DNA of 64,000 bases from JBCCGG01 sp039029395 (GCA_039029395.1 JBCCGG010000001.1:124001-188000), one strand, 5' to 3'. Positions 7,818-14,609 are shown, counted from the stretch's first letter. Program-made: numbers and translations. Notes: a model not told the origin generated them from the letters alone.

Positions 7818-7858
7818 GGCCGCCCGGTCCCTGGCCCATCATGAAGACCCGGGCGGCC
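7818..7858 (-). repeat. Intergenic hairpin after the left PEP-CTERM gene
   Basis: Perfect 10-base inverted repeat, GGCCGCCCGG at 7818-7827 and CCGGGCGGCC at 7849-7858, between the PEP-CTERM gene stop and collar copy 6. There is no T-run on the downstream side in the direction of transcription, so it is not a typical intrinsic terminator; it could stabilise the upstream message or attenuate read-through. Confidence 0.5.
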
Positions 7859-7885
7859 AACTCGCGCCGTGCTTCACACGGGTCC

Positions 7886-8602
7886 CTAGACCCATCTCCG
7901 GCGTCGGGCCAGATAGGCAAGTCCCAACAGCCCGATCAGGAACAGCGGCCAGCTGGTCGGCTCGGGGATCGAGGCACCCGGCGGCGGACCCGGCGGATCC
8001 GGCGGCGGTGCGGGCGGGGGCGGCGCAGGCGGTGGGGGTCCTGGCGGGGGCGGTCCCGGCGGCCCTGGTGGTCCCGGAGGACCGGGCGGCGTCGGTCCGT
8101 GGTCGGTCGCCAGGTTGAGAGTAAAGCTGCCGCCGAGCTCTAGATCGACCTCGCCTTGGAACTGGAAGCTGTTGTCCATCAGGTTGTTGATCTGCCCGCC
8201 GCCGTCCAAGAGGTTGTCAGGATCGACGATGGTCACGCCGGTCAACACGCCGGCCGGCATGTCGGCCCAAATCAGATCGCTGAAGTCCGTGATGAACGCC
8301 AGGCTGAACCCAGGGTCGGCGTCGAAGGTGAAGGTGATCGAGTCGGCGTCGACATCGATCTGATCGCCGGCACCGAACAAAAAGCCGTTCAGATCGTGGC
8401 TGCTGCCGTCGCCGGTCATAAGCTCGGCGCCCGCGCCGACCACCACTTGGTCGCCGAAGCTTACAGGCGGAAAGCCAAACTCGGTGTCGATCGTGATGGT
8501 CTGGCCGATCAACGAGGCCTGGGCCGCGCCGGCCAGCGCCAGTGTCAACGCGGCGCCGGACAGGACGCCTAAGGCGGTGTGCCGGAAAATTCGGGACGTC
8601 AT
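7886..8602 (-). CDS. PEP-CTERM sorting domain protein, left arm
   Basis: 238 residues. A signal peptide (about 1-29, ending Q-A-S) is followed by a beta-rich domain with V-V-V-G-A-G-A-E-L-M-T-G-D-G-S and I-D-V-D-A-D-S-I-T-F-T-F-D. Then comes a proline/glycine linker with consecutive G-P-P triplets (about residues 170-205). The C-terminus is a classic PEP-CTERM: I-P-E-P-T-S-W, a hydrophobic segment and R-R-R-R. Such proteins are normally exported, cleaved by exosortase near the P-E-P motif and delivered to the surface or matrix. GGGAGAGG precedes the ATG, and a sigma-54 promoter lies 112 bases upstream. Paralogue of the gene at 9646-10368; the beta domain is shared with the protein at 13066. 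Confidence 0.9.
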   Translation of the reverse strand: MTSRIFRHTALGVLSGAALTLALAGAAQASLIGQTITIDTEFGFPPVSFGDQVVVGAGAELMTGDGSSHDLNGFLFGAGDQIDVDADSITFTFDADPGFSLAFITDFSDLIWADMPAGVLTGVTIVDPDNLLDGGGQINNLMDNSFQFQGEVDLELGGSFTLNLATDHGPTPPGPPGPPGPPGPPPPGPPPPAPPPPAPPPDPPGPPPGASIPEPTSWPLFLIGLLGLAYLARRRRWV

Positions 8603-8713
8603 GGTAATACCTCTCCCTTCCTGAGGATCGGCAGCCTACATGCCAGGACGGCCCTCCCGTCCCAGGGCACAACGGCCTAGATGGCCGACCATCGTCATAT
8701 GCGACGTTAACCA

Positions 8714-8729
8714 TGCAAGAATCATGCCA
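8714..8729 (-). promoter_or_regulatory. Sigma-54 promoter of the left arm
   Basis: Read on the minus strand the sequence is TGGCATGATTCTTGCA. It fits the sigma-54 consensus TGGCAYR-N4-TTGCW at every defined position, with the GG and GC dinucleotides at the required spacing. It lies 112 bases before the left PEP-CTERM start. Sigma-54 promoters need an upstream activator of the AAA+ type. Confidence 0.88.
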
Positions 8730-8791
8730 GAACTAGAGATTGTTTCTTTTTCAACGGCTTAGAGATTCGTAAAAATTGTGTTAACCACAAA

Positions 8792-8810
8792 GTGTAAAGA
8801 TTACCGACAC
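8792..8810 (+). promoter_or_regulatory. Putative activator site A (TGTAAAG-N5-CGACA)
   Basis: GTGTAAAGATTACCGACAC. Its centre is 72 bases upstream of the left sigma-54 promoter, a usual distance for an enhancer-type site. Outer GTGT and ACAC give a partial dyad. I recall a similar element reported upstream of PEP-CTERM genes and linked to the PrsK/PrsR system; this is from memory. Confidence 0.75.
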
Positions 8811-8892
8811 CTATGGCGTGCCAATATCCTATCAATTTTTGTAGTTGTTCACCGGAAATCAATAGCTTAGATAGCATTGCCGTCACGAGAAT

Positions 8893-8911
8893 GTGTAAAG
8901 AATCCCGACAC
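8893..8911 (+). promoter_or_regulatory. Putative activator site B
   Basis: GTGTAAAGAATCCCGACAC, the fullest copy of the element. Differs from site A at only three central positions and lies about 173 bases upstream of the left sigma-54 promoter. Confidence 0.75.
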
Positions 8912-9242
8912 TCGCTTTTTGCTTGTTTTGTGATACCGTAATTCAATCGATTTCCAGGGGCGTGGCCTCGAGACGCGAGTCCGGGCTCGGGGGACCCCTG
9001 CCCCTCGGCGATTCCACCCAAAGTCTCCCTAGAGAATTTTCGGGCCTGTGGTGTACTCAATAACTAAGTTATTTATCCTATATTAGTCTCGAGAAGAACG
9101 AACTGGGGGCTGTCGAATTGGCATCTGGTCACATGGCCATCCAGGTCTTTTGCAACCAAACCCGCGAATGTTCCCGGCTCAGTAGAATTTCGGGCGAACA
9201 GAATTTTCACATTTTTGCGAGTGGGTCATCGCTTGCTTGAGA

Positions 9243-9261
9243 GTGTAAAGAATCCTGACAC
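9243..9261 (+). promoter_or_regulatory. Putative activator site C
   Basis: GTGTAAAGAATCCTGACAC, one base different from site B. It lies about 290 bases upstream of the right sigma-54 promoter. Confidence 0.75.
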
Positions 9262-9341
9262 CTGGGAAGACCTGCAACCTTCTGAAAAGACCTAATAAAA
9301 ATTGAATGAACGATTATATCAATTTATCTCATGATGATTGA

Positions 9342-9358
9342 TGTAAAGAGGTGCGACA
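9342..9358 (+). promoter_or_regulatory. Putative activator site D
   Basis: TGTAAAGAGGTGCGACA keeps both conserved halves with the same five-base gap but a different centre. It lies about 193 bases upstream of the right sigma-54 promoter. The bases just after it (9357-9372) recur at 2892-2907. Confidence 0.65.
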
Positions 9359-9461
9359 ACCTGACCTGGAACGGGTGTGCGCTTAACTCTTTGATAACCA
9401 TAGTCTTTAGGGATTGATCCGCCTCAGTACAACGACCTGGCCCAATCTCCGCGGGTTTAAG

Positions 9462-9480
9462 GTGTAAAAGTTCTTTACAC
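9462..9480 (+). promoter_or_regulatory. Putative activator site E, inverted-repeat form
   Basis: GTGTAAAAGTTCTTTACAC: two perfect 7-base arms (GTGTAAA / TTTACAC) around five bases, so two copies of the TGTAAA half-site face each other. Its centre is 72 bases upstream of the right sigma-54 promoter, the same distance as site A from the left promoter. Confidence 0.7.
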
Positions 9481-9542
9481 TTTTTTTTGGGCGCATCACC
9501 GCTGATTGGCCAAGCTTTTGAAAACGTTAATAACCGAAACTC

Positions 9543-9558
9543 TGGCATGAAACTTGCA
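9543..9558 (+). promoter_or_regulatory. Sigma-54 promoter of the right arm
   Basis: TGGCATGAAACTTGCA matches the sigma-54 consensus TGGCAYR-N4-TTGCW at every defined position. It differs from the left-arm promoter only within the four-base spacer and lies 88 bases before the right PEP-CTERM start. Confidence 0.9.
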
Positions 9559-9645
9559 TGGTAAGAATAAATCTCCGCGCGCGGACTGAATCCCAATTAA
9601 AGGAAGCGCGTCCTAAATTTATTGAAAAGGACTGGGGAAAACATC

Positions 9646-10368
9646 ATGAAGATCTTTACCCTCTCCACTTCTGGGCTGCTTCGCGGCCTCGCGGCCGGGC
9701 TCTTTGCGGGAGCCTTGCTCATGGGCTTCGGCCCCTCCGCTCAGGCCACCCTGATCGGCGACGACATCGGCATCAGTGTCAACTTCGGCGCGGGTCCGCC
9801 GTGTCAACCCTGCGAATCGATGCACACCGTCGCCGACCCGGACATCGAGCTTCAGAACGGCGACGGCAGCACCTTCGGCACATTCATTGGCAACCTTGGC
9901 TTCGCCGGCTTTATCGACGTCACGGGCGACACGATCACCTTCGCGATCAACACCGCGGTGGCGCCGGTCCTGATCTTCACGGACTTGGACTGGGTGGGCG
10001 AGAGCGGCACGCTCGATAGCGTCGATTGCGAGGTCGTCTCCGGCGGACTGGGCGACGTGGACCCCTCGAACTGCGGCTTCAACATTGCGCCCAGCATCAC
10101 GATCACCGATCAGGGCGACGGCTACGACCTGCGGCTTGCCCTGAGTTGCCAATCGAACAACGAAGACGGCGTTTGCGACGCTGGTGGCGAGTGGCTCTTC
10201 ACCCTGAACGTCACCCACGAGCCCGATCCGCCGCCGCCGGGACCGCCCGGGCCGAACCCGCCGGGACCGCCGGGCGTGAACATCCCCGAGCCGAGCGCGC
10301 TCCTGCTGTTCGGCATCGGCCTCGCCGGCCTGGGCTTCATGGCCCACCGCCGAAGGCAACGGGCTTAA
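9646..10368 (+). CDS. PEP-CTERM sorting domain protein, right arm
   Basis: 240 residues. I chose the ATG at 9646, which starts a normal signal peptide (about 1-33, ending S-A-Q-A), over a TTG at 9622. The exported domain has I-E-L-Q-N-G-D-G-S-T-F and D-T-I-T-F-A-I, paralogous to the left-arm protein, but adds five or six cysteines (for example P-P-C-Q-P-C-E and D-S-V-D-C-E). A short proline/glycine linker precedes the sorting tail: N-I-P-E-P-S-A, a hydrophobic segment, then H-R-R-R-Q-R. The expected fate is export and processing by an exosortase, which is not encoded in the window. First gene of the rightward arm; a strong terminator follows it. Confidence 0.92.
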   Translation: MKIFTLSTSGLLRGLAAGLFAGALLMGFGPSAQATLIGDDIGISVNFGAGPPCQPCESMHTVADPDIELQNGDGSTFGTFIGNLGFAGFIDVTGDTITFAINTAVAPVLIFTDLDWVGESGTLDSVDCEVVSGGLGDVDPSNCGFNIAPSITITDQGDGYDLRLALSCQSNNEDGVCDAGGEWLFTLNVTHEPDPPPPGPPGPNPPGPPGVNIPEPSALLLFGIGLAGLGFMAHRRRQRA

Positions 10369-10386
10369 AAGAACAAATCTCCTTCC

Positions 10387-10426
10387 GAGGCGCTCTGCAC
10401 CAATCAAAATTGCAGAGCGCCTCTTT
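10387..10426 (+). terminator. Rho-independent terminator after the right PEP-CTERM gene
   Basis: A 13-base perfect stem (GAGGCGCTCTGCA at 10387-10399, TGCAGAGCGCCTC at 10411-10423) with an 11-base A-rich loop, then TTT. It lies 18 bases after the stop. It probably ends or attenuates the PEP-CTERM message before the collar genes, so those may need read-through or their own promoter in the A+T-rich 10427-10604 gap. Confidence 0.8.
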
Positions 10427-10604
10427 CGGATAAACTTGAAATTGCAATCTCGAGAAGGGAGACGCAGCGACGAAAATAGGAATAAAGACATATAAGATAG
10501 TTGGAAGAGGAAGCTCTTCACTGACATTTCCTGAAAACATCCAGCCAGGCCTATAAAGCTCCGCGCTGCACGAGGATCGCGAGCTCGGGCCAGAAAGGGG
10601 CCAC

Positions 10605-11114
10605 ATGTCAGAACCGTTCCTTGCAGAGATCATGATCGTCGGCTTTAGCTTCGCGCCGCGAGGTTGGTCATTTTGCGACGGTCAGATTTTACCCATCACC
10701 CAGAACCAATCGCTGTTTTCGCTCCTGGGCACGACCTATGGCGGCGACGGGGAGACGAGCTTCGGCTTGCCCGACCTGCGCGGGCGCGCCCCGGTCCATC
10801 CGGACACGATCGGTTTGGGCACCAAGACCGGCGAGGAAGCGGTTGCGCTTACGGCCGCTCAGATGTCGGTTCACGATCACGGCGGCCGCAGATCCAGCAC
10901 GCTCGCCAACACGGGCAGCCCGGCCGGCGCCCTCCATGCGCAACAGACTGCCGGCTCGCACGTTTACGGGCCGATCGAGGCCGCCACCACCGTTGCCTTG
11001 GACTCGGCGGGAACCAGCTCGACCGGCGCGGGCGTTCCGCACGAGAACATGCAGCCCTTCACAACGCTCAACTTCATCATCGCGGTGCAAGGGACTTTCC
11101 CGTCGCGCAACTAG
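10605..11114 (+). CDS. Phage tail-collar domain protein (MdpB-like), copy 7
   Basis: 169 residues, the shortest intact copy; AAAGGGG precedes the ATG. Family blocks: G-W-S-F-C-D-G-Q-I-L-P-I-T-Q, L-L-G-T-T-Y-G-G-D-G-E-T-S-F, L-P-D-L-R-G-R-A-P-V-H, the histidine motif M-S-V-H-D-H-G-G and the C-terminal E-N-M-Q-P-F-T-T-L-N-F-I-I-A-V. Like copy 1 it lacks the G-T-G-x-G-L segment and uses H-E-N-M in place of H-N-N-M near the end, so copies 1 and 7 are probably each other's closest relatives although in different arms. First collar gene of the right arm. Confidence 0.92.
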   Translation: MSEPFLAEIMIVGFSFAPRGWSFCDGQILPITQNQSLFSLLGTTYGGDGETSFGLPDLRGRAPVHPDTIGLGTKTGEEAVALTAAQMSVHDHGGRRSSTLANTGSPAGALHAQQTAGSHVYGPIEAATTVALDSAGTSSTGAGVPHENMQPFTTLNFIIAVQGTFPSRN

Positions 11115-11168
11115 CATGCCGCGCTTGCGTCACGAGTCGATTGAATTCAGAAGCTTTGGAGGTTCATC

Positions 11169-11687
11169 ATGACAGAACCCTTTGTTGGACAGCTCACCAT
11201 GTTCGCCGGCAACTTCGCGCCGCGCGGCTGGGCCTTGGCCGACGGTCAGCTCCTTTCCGTCTCCCAGAACGACGCACTGTTCTCGCTTTACGGCACGATC
11301 TACGGCGGCGACGGCCGCACCACCTTCGCCTTGCCCGATATGCGTGGCCGGATCCCGCTCCACGAGGGCACAGGTCCCGGACTCACGAGCCGGAGCCTTG
11401 GCGCCAAGGGCGGTGTTGAGCAGGTCACCCTGGGCGTCAATGAAATGCCGCCTCACAGCCACGGCCCCTTGACGGACAGCCGACAGGCGACGGACGCGAC
11501 ACCGGCTGCCGGCCAGGTCACGGCGGATGCCGAGATCACCATGTACACGGACTCCGCACCGGACACCGACATGGCCGCGGAGGGAATCCTCAATGCGGGC
11601 GGCACACAGCCCCACACCAACATGATGCCGTTCCTAGCGGTCAATTTCATCGTCGCCCTCACGGGCCTTTTCCCATCGCAAAACTGA
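11169..11687 (+). CDS. Phage tail-collar domain protein (MdpB-like), copy 8
   Basis: 172 residues, ATG preceded by TTGGAGG. Family blocks: G-W-A-L-A-D-G-Q-L-L-S-V-S-Q, G-T-I-Y-G-G-D-G-R-T-T-F, A-L-P-D-M-R-G-R-I-P-L-H-E-G-T-G, M-P-P-H-S-H-G-P and the C-terminal T-N-M-M-P-F-L-A-V-N-F-I-V-A-L. It is the only copy whose G-W-x-x-C-D-G-Q block has alanine in place of cysteine; if that cysteine binds metal or makes a disulfide in the family, this copy has lost it. Middle collar gene of the right arm, 10 bases before copy 9. Confidence 0.92.
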   Translation: MTEPFVGQLTMFAGNFAPRGWALADGQLLSVSQNDALFSLYGTIYGGDGRTTFALPDMRGRIPLHEGTGPGLTSRSLGAKGGVEQVTLGVNEMPPHSHGPLTDSRQATDATPAAGQVTADAEITMYTDSAPDTDMAAEGILNAGGTQPHTNMMPFLAVNFIVALTGLFPSQN

Positions 11688-11697
11688 GGGGCCAACC

Positions 11698-12234
11698 ATG
11701 GCAGAACCATTTATTGCTGAGATCAGGCTCTTCGCCGGCAACTTCGCGCCGCGCGGTTGGGTCTTTTGCACCGGTCAGTTGCTGCAGATCGCCCAAAATA
11801 CGGCGGTCTTCTCGATCGTAGGCACGACATACGGCGGCGACGGCCGGACCACCTTCGGTATTCCGGACTTCCGGGACCGGGCGCCCATGCACGCGGGCAC
11901 CGGGCCGGGTTTGACGACACGCCGACTGGGCGAGCGCGCCGGTGCGGCCGAGGTTACCTTGACTGAATCTCAGTTGCCGAACCACGGCCACACCCTGCGG
12001 GCCCACGGAGACCCCTTCAACGCCCTGGAGTCCATGCCCGCGAGCAACCGCTCCTACAGTGCCAAAAGCGGTGGCGGCCTGCTGCCCAGCCTATTCGGTC
12101 CGCCGACGGATCTGGTCACGACCGATCCCTTCGTTGCGGATGCCGGCAGTAGCCAACCCCACAACAATCGGCAGCCGGTTATCGCGATCAATTTCATCTT
12201 TGCGATCTTAGGCGTCTTCCCGAGCCGGTCGTGA
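11698..12234 (+). CDS. Phage tail-collar domain protein (MdpB-like), copy 9
   Basis: 178 residues; TGAGGGG precedes the ATG. Family blocks: G-W-V-F-C-T-G-Q-L-L-Q-I-A-Q, I-V-G-T-T-Y-G-G-D-G-R-T-T-F, I-P-D-F-R-D-R-A-P-M-H-A-G-T-G, the histidine motif L-P-N-H-G-H-T-L and the C-terminal H-N-N-R-Q-P-V-I-A-I-N-F-I-F-A-I. It departs from consensus at R-D-R (normally R-G-R) and C-T-G-Q (normally C-D-G-Q). Last collar gene of the right arm, followed 29 bases later by the Tat-signal gene, the same order as in the left arm. Confidence 0.92.
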   Translation: MAEPFIAEIRLFAGNFAPRGWVFCTGQLLQIAQNTAVFSIVGTTYGGDGRTTFGIPDFRDRAPMHAGTGPGLTTRRLGERAGAAEVTLTESQLPNHGHTLRAHGDPFNALESMPASNRSYSAKSGGGLLPSLFGPPTDLVTTDPFVADAGSSQPHNNRQPVIAINFIFAILGVFPSRS

Positions 12235-12263
12235 GCCGACGGGCGATTAAGGAGATTACCTCT

Positions 12264-13043
12264 ATGTCTGACGACAGATTCATTTTGCGGCGGCGAGACC
12301 TGCTCGCCCTCGCGCCGGCCTGCGCGGTGACCGCCGGGCTGGCATCCTCCCCCGCCGCGGCCGACTGCCTCTTCGGCCACGGCAGCAAGAAACTCTCCCT
12401 GGCCTACTGGCCGGCCAGCGAAGCCTTGAACGACTTGGCCCAGGTCCGCGAGCTCGCGGCGCCCGAGGCAAGCCCGAGCGACGAGACCGCGGCCGCACCC
12501 GATACCCAAGAGCTGGTCCCCGCCGAATGGCTTGCAGGCGGCGATCCTGCTCTTGCCGGTCGGGGCTTGCGCTTGCGTGTTCACGGCCTCTTCGGTCCCG
12601 AAGGCCAGGCGCAGGCGGGCCTCGCCGACCTTTCGATCGTGGCCCACTTCACGCCCTACCACGAAGCCACTGCCGAGGTCTGGCGCTTCGAGGACGGTGC
12701 CTGCGCCTGCTCGAACAGCGCCATGACCATGCCGGTCACGGCAGAGCAGGGGCTCAGCCTGTCGTTCAATGTCGGCGGCGAAAGCGGCGAAGCAACCCGC
12801 TTCACGCTCGGCGGCGAGGGCGGTTTGCCCAAGCTTCGGCGCGGTGTCTATCTCGTGACCTGGCGCGGCGACGGCGGCCCGAGCCTGCCGTCCTGGCACC
12901 GTACCGGGCTGCTGAGCGAGCACCCGCAGGCCGACGACGACACGCCGAACGTGCCCCACCGGCTGCGATTGGCCGATCGGCGCAATCCATCCCGGTCCTT
13001 TGGGCAGCCCTATTTGGTTCTGTCCTTCGACCATGCGGCCTGA
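12264..13043 (+). CDS. Tat-signal secreted protein, right-arm copy
   Basis: 259 residues. The ATG at 12264 has AAGGAG about 9 bases upstream and gives a twin-arginine signal peptide (L-R-R-R-D-L-L-A-L-A-P-A, hydrophobic to about residue 34). The mature protein is a paralogue of the one at 5278-6066: shared K-L-S-L-A-Y, H-F-T-P-Y-H-E, G-L-P-K-L-R-R-G-V-Y-L-V-T-W. A cysteine group C-A-C-S occupies the place of W-C-Y-E-G-S-G-P-N-C in the paralogue. I do not recognise a named family; no catalytic motif is evident. The shared block pattern suggests a beta-sandwich-like surface or periplasmic protein. Confidence 0.75.
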   Translation: MSDDRFILRRRDLLALAPACAVTAGLASSPAAADCLFGHGSKKLSLAYWPASEALNDLAQVRELAAPEASPSDETAAAPDTQELVPAEWLAGGDPALAGRGLRLRVHGLFGPEGQAQAGLADLSIVAHFTPYHEATAEVWRFEDGACACSNSAMTMPVTAEQGLSLSFNVGGESGEATRFTLGGEGGLPKLRRGVYLVTWRGDGGPSLPSWHRTGLLSEHPQADDDTPNVPHRLRLADRRNPSRSFGQPYLVLSFDHAA

Positions 13044-13065
13044 ACGCCCAGCGGGAGAACACACC

Positions 13066-13842
13066 ATGAGAAAGAGCATACATAGCTTCGCACTCGGTGC
13101 CGCCGCTTTGGGTTTCCTGGCCGCGGTCACCGTCGGGCCTCAAGCCGCTCAAGCAAGCTTCAGCGGTGACAGCTTCACTTTGACCTCGAAGCTGCCGGGC
13201 GGCCCCTTTGTAGACGAGGTCGAGATCGGTCCCGGGGTTGAGATCTCTCCGGGCGACGGCACGAACCTTGGCAGCGTGCTGCGCGAGGGCGAGAGCGTCG
13301 ATTGCGATAACTTTGGCTGCGTCTTCACCTTCTCCGATGAGGGCCTCGGCGGCGCTTTCGAGATGTCCAATCTGGACGGCCCGGTGCGGCGCGAGCTCGA
13401 GGAGATCGTGATCACCGGCAATCTGACCGAGTCCTCCGAGCATCATCTGACCACCAACAACGAGAACGAGACCTCTTTCGCCCGCTTCTCGGTCGATTGC
13501 GATCCTTTCCTGGTGGCCAATGCCTGCACTGGCGGAACCATAGTCGTGACCTTTATCCTGTCCCCGGTTAGCGGCGGCGACCCGCTGGTCGCGATCGCCG
13601 ATCTGAGAACCGCGGTGGTCGCCGAGGGGTTCGATCCGGTTACCGAGGAGAAGCTTACCCGGCGTCTCGACACGGCAACCAAACGGATCAACAATGGGAA
13701 CATTGAAGGCGCGATTAGCCGGATGAACGGCTTTATCCAGAAGGTCGAACGGGGTCAGGTGACCGGCGCAATCGGTCCGGTCGGCGATGCCTTGATCTCG
13801 ATCGCCCAAGAGATCATCGGCTTTCTCCAACAGCCCCTTTAG
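13066..13842 (+). CDS. Secreted protein with a C-terminal FIMAH-like domain
   Basis: 258 residues; the ATG at 13066 follows GGGAGA and starts a signal peptide (about 1-28, ending A-Q-A). The N-terminal exported domain (V-E-I-G-P-G-V-E-I-S-P-G-D-G-T, then C-V-F-T-F-S-D) is a diverged relative of the domain in the two PEP-CTERM proteins of this locus. In place of a PEP-CTERM tail the last 85 residues form a helical segment with L-x-x-R-L-D-T-A, A-I-S-R-M-N-G-F-I-Q-K-V and A-L-I-S-I-A-Q-E-I-I, which fits the FIMAH domain found at the end of many secreted proteins. It closes the right arm, 22 bases after the Tat-signal gene, and has no counterpart in the left arm. Confidence 0.75.
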   Translation: MRKSIHSFALGAAALGFLAAVTVGPQAAQASFSGDSFTLTSKLPGGPFVDEVEIGPGVEISPGDGTNLGSVLREGESVDCDNFGCVFTFSDEGLGGAFEMSNLDGPVRRELEEIVITGNLTESSEHHLTTNNENETSFARFSVDCDPFLVANACTGGTIVVTFILSPVSGGDPLVAIADLRTAVVAEGFDPVTEEKLTRRLDTATKRINNGNIEGAISRMNGFIQKVERGQVTGAIGPVGDALISIAQEIIGFLQQPL

Positions 13843-14609
13843 GGCTTGAAGGCGCGAAGGTGCGTCGGCCTCAAGGCGCCGTCCGCGACCGTGGCGGCCA
13901 AAGCCCGGCGCACCGCGAGCCAGTGGTCGTAAACCTCGCGGTCGACCAATGACAGGAGCCGGTCCCGCAAGGGGCCGGCGACCTGTTCGGCCTCCCATGC
14001 CGAAACCTCCCGGTACCACGCGTTGCGATCGCGCGACGTGACGCTCCAGAAACCGGCCTGCCTGAGCGCGCACACGCTTTCGGCCGCCGTCGCCATGGTT
14101 AAGCTCAAGTGGCCGATCTGGCGAAACGCGGCCCAGGCGCGGCTGCAGCGAAGGTTGTCTCCGGCCAGCCAGTCGCTCGCCGCGAAGACACCGCCGGGCT
14201 TGAGCACCCGGCGCACCTCGCGAAACAGCGCCGGCTTGTCCTCCACGTGCACCAGGGCGTCTTTCGAGAACACCACGTCGAAGGCCTCGTCGGGAAAGGG
14301 CAGGGGCCCCGGAGTCACCAGGCTGCAGTCGATGCGGCCTTCCAGGCCGGCATTTCGCACGCGGCAGCGGGCCCGTTCGATCAGCTTCGGCTCGACGTCC
14401 ACGGCGGCCACGAAGGCCGCGCCCAGCTCCTCGACCAACACCAGATCGGCACCGCCGGTGCCGCAGCCGATGTCGAGCAGGGTCGCGCTCTCCAGCGCCA
14501 GGCCCTTGACGATCTCGCGCACCTCATCGGCGCCCCCGGGGGAGAGGAAGCCCTCTCCCCACAGGGTCTCCAGGCGGGCCACGAAGTGGTCGGGGTACTG
14601 GGGTGTCAT
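13839..14609 (-). CDS. Class I SAM-dependent methyltransferase
   Basis: 256 residues. I set the start at the ATG at 14609, which gives the family-like opening M-T-P-Q-Y-P-D-H-F-V-A-R-L-E; the frame extends further upstream only into the next gene. The SAM-binding glycine loop is L-L-D-I-G-C-G-T-G-G (about residues 45-54), the acidic end of strand 2 is V-A-A-V-D-V-E-P, and F-D-V-V-F-S-K-D-A-L-V-H-V follows at about 110. The layout resembles phosphoethanolamine-type N-methyltransferases, but the substrate cannot be settled. The stop overlaps by 4 bases with that of the convergent FIMAH gene. The FAD oxidoreductase upstream ends 11 bases before this start, so the two are likely one operon. Confidence 0.85.
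   Translation of the reverse strand: MTPQYPDHFVARLETLWGEGFLSPGGADEVREIVKGLALESATLLDIGCGTGGADLVLVEELGAAFVAAVDVEPKLIERARCRVRNAGLEGRIDCSLVTPGPLPFPDEAFDVVFSKDALVHVEDKPALFREVRRVLKPGGVFAASDWLAGDNLRCSRAWAAFRQIGHLSLTMATAAESVCALRQAGFWSVTSRDRNAWYREVSAWEAEQVAGPLRDRLLSLVDREVYDHWLAVRRALAATVADGALRPTHLRAFKP

Larger units (their letters stand above)
8603..9645. other. Divergent control region of the PEP-CTERM/collar locus
   Basis: 1043 bases between two divergent PEP-CTERM genes. It is markedly richer in A+T than the rest of the window and has no convincing gene; open frames at 8722-9060 and 9324-9596 lack ribosome sites and protein-like composition and run through the control elements. It holds two outward-facing sigma-54 promoters (8714-8729 minus, 9543-9558 plus) and five copies or relatives of a TGTAAAG-N5-CGACA element (8792, 8893, 9243, 9342, 9462), each listed separately. 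Confidence 0.85.

Noticed and set aside
8722..9596. Two small open frames inside the control region
   Set aside because: They cross the sigma-54 promoters and activator sites, lack ribosome sites and resemble no protein.
3147..12234. Tail-collar genes as part of a prophage or phage-tail-like injection system
   Set aside because: No capsid, sheath, baseplate, portal, terminase, lysis or integrase gene is present; the collar genes are accompanied only by secreted and PEP-CTERM proteins.
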